This document shows, piece by piece, positions 44,385-54,100 of a stretch of DNA of 64,000 bases. Position numbers and translations under genes: made by a program. Source of the stretch: Tetradesmus obliquus (lineage: Eukaryota > Chlorophyta > Chlorophyceae > Sphaeropleales > Scenedesmaceae). Under the pieces are notes generated by a model that was not told the DNA's origin, searched no databases, and was given only the letters and a program-made list of their open reading frames with translations. Location: NCBI GenBank assembly GCA_030272155.1, contig CP126194.1:3401501-3465500 (forward strand). Reading direction: 5' to 3'. Every line of letters begins with the position of its first letter. Position 1 is the stretch's first letter.

Positions 44385-47300
44385 GAGTGTGTCTCAGATG
44401 TGCTGTGTTGCTGGAATTCAGGTGTGCTGGCGGAAACATACATAGCCACGCAGAGGCTGCCACCTCCCACCACGTGTCTGCTTGTGGTGCATTGGTTTCA
44501 AATGGACAGCAGCAGGTGACGCACCATCCATATGCTGCATCCCACATGCTGTCAGCCTCATCAGAGCTACTGCCAGCGAGTGAGATTGAAGCTGGCATCC
44601 CACTGCAATGCACCACGCGCTGTGCCACTCACTCCTCGCCGGTCCTCTTCATCTTGCGCCTGATGCGATCCTTGGTCTCCTTGGGGGTGGCGTAGTACAC
44701 GCCAGTCAGCAGCGCAGTGGCACCCACCACGCCGGCGGCTGCAGGGACGGCAGGGCAGCACAGGACGCACAGCAGCGCAGGCAGAGCAGCATTCAGGTTA
44801 CCAATCGGACTGAACTGATAGCGCAGTGGCACCCACCACACCAGCGGCTGCAGGAGAGTGGCACAGCAGCACAGACAGCACAGCAGCAAACAGACGATGG
44901 TTGCAGATAGTTCGTGTGCAGCAGCTACTCATTGCGATATGGAAGCTGCAACACTTGCAGCCTCCTAAATTTTATAAAAAATGGCAAACAACCAGCGCCA
45001 TACAGTTCCGACAGCGGCAGAGTGACCACTAGCCCTTCTCCTGCAAGCTGTCAGCACACGATCGCCGCAGTTTAGCGCTAACGTGTCTACAAAAACCAGC
45101 CCTGGGCGACAAGGCTGTGGAAGCCGGATGTTGCAGCTCACCTGTGTAGAGGCCAGTCCTGTGCTCCTTGGTCTCCTCCTCCACATCCTCAACAGCATCA
45201 TGCACAGCAGACTTGACCTGCAGCGAATGCAGCAAGGTGGGTGAGAGCAGCAGCAGCATAGAACAGCTTCAAAACAGCGCACGCAATTTGAAGAAGCAGC
45301 CTGCTGCAACCAGCAAACAACCCCAGCCTGCGGCAAGAAGCAAATGCTGCAGAGCAGTCCTGCTAGGGCATACCGCCAAGCTGTGCTGTTCAACAGGCTC
45401 AGCAGCAAGATGGCGTCAAGGCCCAGCATCTGCCGCACCTTGTCAGCGGCATGCTTGATGCTGCTGCCTGCGCTGCCGAGGGCGCTGCTGGCCTTGTGGC
45501 CCGCCTTCTGGCCTGCTGCGCTCACATCCTCCACAGCCTCCTGCAGGCGCAGCAGACCAAACGTGTTCAATTAGCAGTGGCTCAAAGCAAATGAGTGGGA
45601 GTGCCATCCCCAAGCGGCGTGCAAAGGGCGAGAGGTGCATGTGGTCTGTTGTGAGCATCAATTTGCAGGCGGCATAGTTTGGTAGAGGCGTTCGTCAACA
45701 TCCAGACAGCAGGGATGTTGAGAGGCTGTTGGACAGGATGACTGCTTAACAGGGAGCGCATGTCAAGAGACACACAGATAAACAGTGTCTCAGTTGAGCT
45801 GCGTATTTTCAACAAGGAGCCAAACCTTTGCAACACCCAGCCAGCAGTTCACACACATGCATGTCTGACAGTACAGATAGCAACGGAAGCATGGCAGCAG
45901 AAGCGCACCTGGCCCTTGCCCCACAGGCGCGCCCCAAAGCCCTTGCCCTCCTGCAGCTGCACTCACCTAGCCACACAGCCTCTGGTTGGGCCGCTTAGCT
46001 TCAGCAGATCATTGCAGTGCAGCAACATGCGACACAACCGCATCGAGGACCAGGTGTCAAGAACACCTCTGCACCATCTACTTTTGTGCTCGATGCCTGT
46101 GTGTGTGGAGGTTGCTAAGCAAGCACCCCACAAACAGGCATCACGCACAAACATGACCAAAAAGGTGACAGCTGACGCCCCGCGGCAGCGCACCTGGCCC
46201 TTGCCCCACAGGCGTGCCCCGAAGCCCTTGGCCTCCTGCTTGGCCACCTCCGTGCCCGTCTCTGCCGACAGCTTGGCCTTCTTGGCGGCGTGCTTGGTGT
46301 CCTCGCTAGCCTTCTGCTCAACAGCAATTGGGAGCAGGTGTAAACATCGACGCAACGGTGTTAGACTTTGCAGTGGCGTGCTTGGTGTCCTCGCCAATCT
46401 TCTGCTTGCATGTAGGTGGGAGCAGGTGTGAATGTTGGTGGGGCATTGTTGGTGTTCGAGTTGGTGGTAAGTCTGCAGCGGCGTGCTTGGTGTCCTCGCC
46501 AGCCTTCTGCTTTTCAACAAGTGAATAAAGATGGGCGGAAGCAGGTATGGACACAGTTGGCACGGCGGTGGTAGCGTTGTTGGGTTGTGGGTGAGCTCTG
46601 ACGCAGCAAGGCTGCCAGCGGCAGGTAGGACACCGTGCAGATGAAACGCAAACAGGGCTGCTGACTGCAACTTGCACTCCATATCCACTGCAGCTCAGTT
46701 CAGTTCCCGCTCACCGCTGCGGAAACTTATCTGAGCTGCAGTGGATATGGAGTGCAATGGGCCAGGTTGTGTGATTGAGCAGGTGCATTTCATGCGGCGC
46801 TACCTAAGCCAGCTTCACACCAGCTCAGCTGCTCTGACATGCAGTTCACAGACAACGCAGGAGCTCGTGACAGTCAACACCAACCTTGCCGCGGCCGAAC
46901 AGCCGTGCGATCCAGCTCCTGCTCTTGGCCTTGCCCTCATCTGCAGCTGATTCAGCCTTGATGACAGCCTTCTTGGCGCCCTTCTTGGTGTCGACCGCAG
47001 CGTCATACGCGGCGTCACGCACGTCCTCGGCTGCAAGCAGTTAATGTGAAGAACGCGGGACAGCAGCAGCAGCAACACCAACACTCAGTGGGGTGATGCA
47101 CAAGAGAACCAGCAGTGGGCCAGGAGCATGCATGCAATTGGACAGCAGCTTAGCAGATCTGCCTGTGGCGGGGCAGTAAGCAAGAGGTACCTGCAGCAGC
47201 TTTGCAAGACTGCCTTCCTGACTGTCCAAGCAAGATGCCGCAAATCGCTGTAGAAAGGATGATCAGCTCGTCATTTACAGCATGCATTGCACACCCTTGA

Positions 47301-47973
47301 CACCCTGACACCCCACGCCAAAGGAGCACAGCACCGCTCACCCTTGCCAGCGATGGCGTCCCTGGCGTTGCCTGCAGCGTGGCTCACGCTGTGTGCGGCG
47401 CTGCTGGCGGCGTGGCCCACTGGGTCGACAGTCTTGTGCTTGACGGCGCTCAGGGCCTGGCCCGCCTTGTGGCCCGCCTCCTCCACAGCCTCCTCGGCCT
47501 CGTGTGCGGCGTGCTTCACGGCACCCTGCGGCAAGAACATAACATGCAAGGGCAAGGTGTTGATTGACAGTCCTTTTGAGATGTAGGGTGCTCAGGGCCT
47601 GACCTGCCGCCTCCACAGCCTCCTCAGCTTCAGTGGCAAGGCGTTATTTGTGAGTACTGCAGAGAGTTTCAAGGCATGGAGCTGCGTTGATGTGTGATGG
47701 GCGCAGACAGTAGGGAACTCATGCAACGCATGCAACCCTAGCACATGAAACCTGCCTTGTGACCAGATGCATGTAGGTGACATGCACGGCTAGCCACATC
47801 CTTCTGAGTCGCCAACACACCTTGACGTTGGATGCAGCGGTCTTGATGCTGCTCTTGGTGGAGTTGCCGCTCAGCTTGGACTTGGCGTCACTGGCAGCCA
47901 GCTTGGTGGCAGCAGCGGTCTCCTTGGCGGCAGCGCCCGCGTGCTGGCGCGCAGACTCAAGGTGCTCCTCAGC
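43953..47973 (-). CDS. LEA-like Ala/Lys-rich amphipathic-helix protein
   Basis: Eight phase-consistent exons: 47821-47973, 47342-47525, 46885-47030, 46194-46313, 45439-45540, 45142-45217, 44633-44738, 43953-44313 (~415 aa); the first exon upstream of 47973 was not found. Nearly every exon encodes Ala/Lys/Glu/Asp-rich helix with the hydrophilic 11-mer character of group 3 LEA proteins (AKETAAATKLAASDAKSKL, KHAAHEAEEAVEEAGHKAG, SVQSGAKTLADNVRGTADKA). One hydrophobic stretch (AAGVVGATALLTGVYYATP) could be a membrane segment or a tight helix. LEA proteins protect membranes and proteins during desiccation, cold or salt stress. Partial copies of exons lie in its introns. Family call rests on composition and periodicity, so a related stress or lipid-droplet protein is possible. 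Confidence 0.7.
44341..44382. repeat. (CAG)n tract upstream of LEA-like last exon
   Basis: About 14 CAG units in the intron 44314-44632; on the gene strand it reads (CTG)n, ~25 bp before the acceptor. Confidence 0.9.
45909..45950 (-). repeat. 42-nt copy of LEA-like exon end, a possible micro-exon
   Basis: Encodes EGKGFGARLWGKGQ between a CTGCAG acceptor and a GTGCGC donor, phase 0 on both sides. It duplicates the last 14 codons of exon 46194-46313. Because both splice sites are intact it could be included without breaking the frame. Confidence 0.6.
46366..46515 (-). repeat. Two partial copies of LEA-like exon start with acceptor
   Basis: The beginning of exon 46194-46313 (QKASEDTKHAA) is repeated upstream at about 46370-46416 (QKIGEDTKHAT) and 46470-46515 (QKAGEDTKHAA), each after an AAGCAG acceptor-like site. 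Confidence 0.85.
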
Positions 47974-47981
47974 CTGCGGGG

Positions 47982-48023
<42 letters not shown>

Positions 48024-48652
48024 TGAGAAAGCGAGCCGTACGTGCTGCTCGCTTTCTGCACCAGACGCCTGCTGGACACCGGCTTTTGGCCAGCCTACGT
48101 TCCTTGTGTGACACCACACCACCCTGCCTGTGACAGGTCTATGCCGACCTTTATTATAAAACACACATAACACACTGTGAAGGCAGGGAACAGACGGGTG
48201 GCTGTTTGCCAGTAGTGATTACAGGCAATGACGCCACCCTTTTGATCCCTGTCTTTACATTCACCTCGGGATAAACCCAGCCCCAGCGAAGCTTGCAGTG
48301 GCAAGACAATTGATTTTGCATTGCGCAGTGTGAGTGGTACTGTGCACCAGTTGGGCCTGACGATGCGCCTGCATCTTGCACTTGTTGCTGGGTTCTAGTA
48401 CTGTGTGATGGAGCGGCATGGACTCAGCCTCAGCATGCAGTGACATCGCAATTAATCATGGCACCGCATCCTACATGGCTTGGCGCCGCACCTTCCGCTT
48501 GTCGCTCTTTTTGAAGAATGCATTGTACAGCGCCAAGCCAAACGCAACACCTAGCAGGACGCCGATCCAGCATTCAGTCGCAGCAATGCCAGCTGGCTAC
48601 CACTGGCATCTGTCTCAGGCCTAGCAGCACGCCTGATCACGCAACAGCCTCA
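47974..48652. other. Between LEA-like gene and plastid membrane-protein gene
   Basis: Contains a (CAG)~11 tract at about 47988-48021 directly before the LEA-like exon acceptor, the unplaced LEA-like first exon, and the echo exon at 48476-48575. Confidence 0.4.
48476..48575 (-). repeat. Diverged but open copy of the plastid-protein last exon
   Basis: Matches the 3' end of exon 48653-48810. It encodes WIGVLLGVAFGLALYNAFFK then KSDKRKVRRQA, against WIGILLGIGFGVPLYNAFFK then KSDKQKVRRQA. Most changes are conservative and the frame is intact. No clear acceptor remains. Confidence 0.8.
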
Positions 48653-48817
48653 TCATGCCTGGCGCCGCACCTTCTGCTTGTCGCTCTTTTTGAAAAATGC
48701 GTTGTACAGCGGCACTCCAAAGCCGATGCCCAGCAGGATGCCGATCCAGTAGGTGGGGTCGTTCCACCAGGGCCCACCACGGCCTGGGCCGTCGTTGGGG
48801 AAGCGGTTGTCTGCAGG

Positions 48818-48912
<95 letters not shown>

Positions 48913-49971
48913 GAGGCACACAGCAGGGTCAACATCAAGCAGCCGGCAAGGGAGCAGGAGTGTGGTGGGAGCGGGCTGGCAGTGCTTCAGGCAGAAGAGG
49001 CTGGAGTGAAGGCAGGAGTGGCCAGCAGCAGCACAAAGAAGCCAAAGAATGCCACTGTCTGCTCCTCCTGGGCAGTGTCAGTCACGGATTGCGCTGAGAA
49101 GTGGTGGCTGTGCCTTCAGCCTGCTTGACAGAGCTTGTCATACATGACGTCCACATGGTGTAGAGAACGTATATGACAAGCTCTGCTTGGCATGCACGGG
49201 GGCAATGCTCATGTGGGCATGACCAAACAGTTGCGCAAGTGTTGGGATCGTCTGCCAGCAGATTGCTGCAGCAGCCAGGGCACTGGCAGGAGCAGTCTAC
49301 GTCTGATGGGTGCTAGTTTGCCAAACAAGCCAGTGACTGGCACACCAGCAAAGCACCATCTGTGCAGCCATTGTTTGACACGCGAGGCAGAGCCAATTCA
49401 GCCCAGCTTTTGCAGTGTGACAATGGCAGGGGATAGGTGTTTTCTTGTGTTGCAGTGCATGCTAAGCACACACAGACTCAGTGACAAACATGTGGCGTAA
49501 TGCAGTGAGACACCATGACCCCCGCTAGAACAAAGCGCCTTCCACAGCTAGCATGCAACTCCAGCAGCAGCCACAGCTAGCATGCAACTCCAGCAGCAGT
49601 CGCAGTACATATCGGCACAGCCACAGCTAGCATGCAACTCCAGCAGCAGTCGCAGTACATATCGGCATGCAGCACTACAGCAGCAGCGCACCTCCACCGC
49701 CGCTGCCACCGCTGCCGCCGCTACCTCCAGAGCCACCGCCAAATGAAGAGCCACCACCGCCACCACCGCCGGTCACAATAGGGGTGCCTGGCTGGGGCTG
49801 GATACGGGAGCCAGCATAGGGCACGCCGGGATCAGAGCCGGTCCGTGCAACAATGAGGCGGCTACGGGCAGCAAGAGGGGTTGGGCGCAGGCTTGGGATT
49901 CCTCGGGGCTGCTGCTGCTGGCGCGCTGCTGCAGCGGGGCGCGCATGCAGCTGGGAGCAGGAGGTCAGCAT
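48653..49971 (-). CDS. Small Gly-rich plastid membrane protein, unknown function
   Basis: Two exons, 49692-49971 and 48653 to about 48810 (~145 aa; the acceptor position carries a one-base uncertainty). The N-terminus (MLTSCSQLHARPAAAARQQQ...) is Arg/Ala/Ser-rich and acid-free for ~45 residues, like a chloroplast transit peptide, and reaches LIVARTGSDPGVPYAG. A Gly/Ser run (GGGSGGSGGSGGSGGGG) links to a C-terminal module: NRFPNDGPGRGGPWWNDPTY, one transmembrane helix (WIGILLGIGFGVPLYNAFF) and a basic tail KKSDKQKVRRQA facing the other side. This suggests a single-pass thylakoid or envelope protein. Family not recognised. The intron holds the longest CAG run of the window. Confidence 0.7.
48822..48911. 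repeat. (CAG)~29 tract, the longest trinucleotide run of the window
   Basis: About 29-30 uninterrupted CAG units in the intron of the plastid membrane-protein gene. On the gene strand it is (CTG)n, ending ~12 bp before the acceptor. Confidence 0.95.
49129..49185. repeat. Stem-loop with 14-bp perfect arms
   Basis: CAGAGCTTGTCATA (49129-49142) pairs with TATGACAAGCTCTG (49172-49185), loop ~29 nt. Lies in the intron of the plastid membrane-protein gene; role unknown. Confidence 0.8.
49546..49670. repeat. Tandem repeat of CACAGCTAGCATGCAACTCC
   Basis: Three copies of CACAGCTAGCATGCAACTCC followed by AGCAGCAG; the last two also share TCGCAGTACATATCGGCA. Confidence 0.85.
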
Positions 49972-51140
49972 CGTTGCTGCTTTGGCTGCAGGGGCAAAAG
50001 GGCAAATGGTGACAGACACGCAGCAGCAGATGTGGCAAAGTGGAATGAAAGTAAGATAAGAGGTTTCAGCAGAAGCAGAAGCAGGAGTGGAGCCTGGGGT
50101 TGCCAGGAGGGGCTGCATTGTGTGCCAGTGTGTGCAGCAAGCCTGATCACTGCTGCTGCTGCTGATCAGGCTACTGCTTGTGCGTCTAAGGGCAGCTGTA
50201 TACGCGGTGGAAGCGTTATCAGTCATACCTGAAGCTTCAAATCACGGCTTAGGTCGCACACGGCAAGCACAGGGACGCGGCCTTGTCGGATGCAAATGTA
50301 ATGCTTGCACAGGAACGAAGTCTGGTAGTTTGCTACGTGAGCACAATTGATTGATGTATGCTACCTCGTCAACACATATATGTATGCATACAGTGTGCGT
50401 TCAGCGGTGACAAGTCATCAACGTCGTGGTGAACTCAAACCTGGGACGAACAGGACGAGGACGAAAGTAACACCCGATGAGCCGCAGGAGTGCCTTGGAA
50501 CATTTCCATGTACAAAAAAAGTGCCAAATGTACCTACTCGAGCGAGAGCAGCTGAGAAACGCCCGTCCAGGATCAGCCTGCCCGCTTCACAACGTGGCTT
50601 GCCGCACAGTAGGCCGCTCAGCAAGTGGATCGTGACGTTCAGAACATAAGCCAACTCAATGTTTGATCAGTATACATTAGATGCAGCACTTTGCAAGGGA
50701 GGAGGCTTTCTGTTTGTGCAAGGATACTGAGGCACATTGGTGCAAGCAAACTGCAGAAGCATTGTCAGCACGACCGCCCACGGTCGCAGATAGCACATGC
50801 GGTTGTGAAATATTCCATTTCTGATGCTTCTCTCACTGCAAAAAGGAGGAGCCTCCTGAAGGTGAACTCAAGGCAGGAGACACATGCAGCTTACACATCC
50901 TGCATGTTTCAGCAGGCATTGATCAAAGAAGTAGCAGCACCATCCTGCAACACCATCGACATGGCGTGATGTTCCCATCTTGTTGTACATGCCAACCCTG
51001 ACAGTTCACAGGCACTGATGCCAATAGGCACCAGTAGTCAGGCTGTTGACTAGGTCACAACCAGAGTCTAAAGCAAACCCACACCTCATCACTGCTCACA
51101 GGTCAAACATCAAAGTCAAACCTGGTCAAAGTAACACTCG
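49972..51140. other. Intergenic: plastid-protein promoter and UTP10 3' flank
   Basis: No supported gene. Short open stretches (for example 50347-50649 plus and 50691-50969 plus) show no domain. Confidence 0.45.
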
Positions 51141-54100
51141 CTACGCCTTGAGGTACTGCTCCAGCCGCTCGCCAGACAGCGCCTCAAGCTGCGCAATCAG
51201 CCCCTGAGCAGCACCCTCAACAGCAACCTCCCCTTCTTCAACAAGCTCAGCCACAAAAGGCAGCGCCTCAGGCAGCAGCATCAGATACTCCTCCCGCAGC
51301 AGTTCCGCAAGCTTGCTGACCACACCCAGCCCCAGCAGCTTTGCCCGCACGCTGCCGCCCCGCGTCGCCATCAGCACAGCATGATGCAGCGGCTTCCAAT
51401 ACACATCACTGCCGCCGGCCGCCGCCATCTGCAGTAGCGCAGCCACCGCCGCACACCCGACAGCATCGCAGTGCTCCTGCAGAGCCGCTGCGCCGCCTGC
51501 ATCAGCAGCAGCTTTGCCTGCTGCACCAAGCGCCGCCACCACGCCACCCGGCACATCTAGAGCACTGTCAGCACCCTCTGCCGCAACCACAGCAGCAACA
51601 GATGCAGGAGGACCCTCAGCTAGCACCTCCACAACAAGCGGAAGCAGCCGGTCAAACCACTCCTGCTGCTCCTGCGCTGCTGCAGGCGTGGATCCAGCCG
51701 GCTCATGTAAAGCCAGTAGGTGCACTGCCCGCACAGCTCGCAGCCTCGCCAGCCAGCCAGACAGCAGCAGCCCCTCAGCACCCGGCTCTGCTGCTGCCGC
51801 ATCAGCTGCTGCTGCAGACTTCCTGTGCTTCTTTTTGGGCCGCTTCTCGCCGCTGCTGCTGCCCCACAGAGGCTCTCCTGCAAGCTGCTTCATCAGCATA
51901 GTGCTAAAGTACCTGTGGTATGGCGCAAACACACTACGCAGCCGCTGCGACAGCACACACACAGCCGCAAGGAATGCAGCTGCCCTGCCCTGCGACTGCG
52001 CAGCGCTGGCATCAGAACTACTGCTGCTGCTGCCGACGTTGGCCCAATCCACCATGCGCAGGAACAGCGGCTTGAACTTGCTCTCCGAAAGCTTCATCAC
52101 GAGAGCTGCAAGCGCTGCTACTGCTGCTGCCTCCACAGCATGCACCTCGGCATGGCTAAAGCTAGCGATTGCTGCTGCCGCTGCATCCGGGCCGTCTGCT
52201 GCTCCTGCTGCGCGCTGCTGCTGCTGCTGGCCGGTTGTAGCTGCGAGCCATTTGTGGCGTGTGTCGAGCGCTCGCAGCAGCAGCGCAAGCAGCTGCTCGT
52301 GGTATGTCATGGCAACAGATGGCTCCATGGTGGCACACAGCTGCCGCACCAACTCAAGCAGCGCTACTGCAGGCGCTGCTGCTGCTGTTGCTGCAGCAGC
52401 GCCAGCCTCATCGCTGCTGCTGCTGCAGGCCGACTGCGCTACTGCATAGTCCCACTGCGACGTGAGGGGCTCAAGCAGCAGCCTAGGAGGAATGCTTGCT
52501 GGCAATGCAGCACGCAGCCGCGCTGCTGCTTCCGAGCTGCCAGCTGTGCTGCATAACAGCACTTGCTTGTGCAGCAGCAGCTGCAGCAGCTGCTTCAGAT
52601 AAGGGCTCATAAATGCACCCAGCCCTGACACCAGTGCTTGGAGAGAAGCCAGGCAGCCTGCTAGCTGCAGTGCTGCCTCTTCACCTTTGCTCAGTGCGCT
52701 AGCTGCTGCCTCTGCATCATCATCGTCATCATCTGCTGCTGCACCCTGCTGCTGCTCAGCTGCCTCATCTTCTTCAGAGTCATCTGAATCCAACACACCC
52801 TGCTGCTGCTGCTTCTGGTGCTCGTAGCCTTCCAGGTCCTTGCACGCTGCCTGTGCTGCTGCCAGCACTGTCGCTGCAGTCTGTGGCAGCAGCGGCACCA
52901 GCCTCGGCCCTACTGCTGCCACCCCAGAAGCTACACATGCCAGCGCACTCACTCGCACAGGCGCCACAGCATCACCAACTGCACCCACAACAGCACCCAA
53001 GCACGACAGCACAGCCCCCGGAGCCAGCTGGCCAAATTGCCGGATGCCTGCATCTGCCGCAATCAGTGCCAGCTGCCGCGTAAGAGGCGCATCTGCAGCT
53101 AGCAGCCGAGGCAGCTCGCTGCATACCTGCAGCCCTGCTGCTGCTAGCTGCTGCAGCGCGGCCTGCTGCTCTGCTGCCGGCAGGCGAGCAGTGGCAACCT
53201 CCAGATCTGCTAGATCCACTGCTGCCTTCAGCAGGCGGCTGGCTAGAAGCTTCAATGCGCGGCGCTGCACAGTGCCTGCTGCATGCCTGCACATCTGCAC
53301 AAGGGCTTGCAGGTAGCTGCTGCAATCCTGCACTGCTTCAAGTGCTGACAGAAGCTCGTACACGCCTGCTGCTGCAGCGCGAATGGCCTTCTGCTGCTTA
53401 CGCGCAGATTTGCCGCTTGGCGAGGGTGGTGGTGCTGCTGTTGATGTGGGGTTGAGCTGCTGCAGGTGCAGCAGGGCCTGCGTCATGATGGAGTGACAGG
53501 CGTCGGGTACTGCTGCTGCTGCTGATGAGTTGGTTGGGTCGGATTCGGTTGCTGCTGCTGCTGCTGCAATTGCTGCAGCCTGCGCTGCTGATAGCACTGA
53601 CTTGGCCTGCAAGTGGGAAGACAAGGACGATAGGCACAAGAGCAGCAATGCTGCATGTCAGACACGTGTAAATGAAGTGTACGGAGTATGCCATGTGATA
53701 TGTCACCAACAGTCAAACTTGCAGGTCGATCTGCTGATTGCAACAACAGCATCTACTACCAGGGAAAAAAGATTCACAAAGCAGTGGTGGTCGGGCGGGC
53801 CAAGCCTCAGAGAAATCCGCTAATGCTTATAATCAATGCATGGGCAAACTGCAGCCGCCCTCAGAATGTGTAACAAAGGTGTGATAATCACCGGCAAAGG
53901 CCCACCACAACATCTGCATGCACCACCAGAACCCCCCCAATGCTAGCTCTGTTCCCAAAGCTGTTATATGCCATGTTTCATCCATCCCTGTGAAATGCAC
54001 ACACATCCACACAAGCAAAGATGCTGAGTGCTGACAAACTTGTGATACCAACAACAGTTGCACGTACCTTGAGGTTAGCCGTGACGAATGTAACTGCCAG

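Noticed and set aside
52818..53316. Many plus-strand Cys/Ser/Ala-rich ORFs at 51-61 kb
   Set aside because: Shadows of UTP10 exons on the opposite strand, driven by CTG/GCT repeats.
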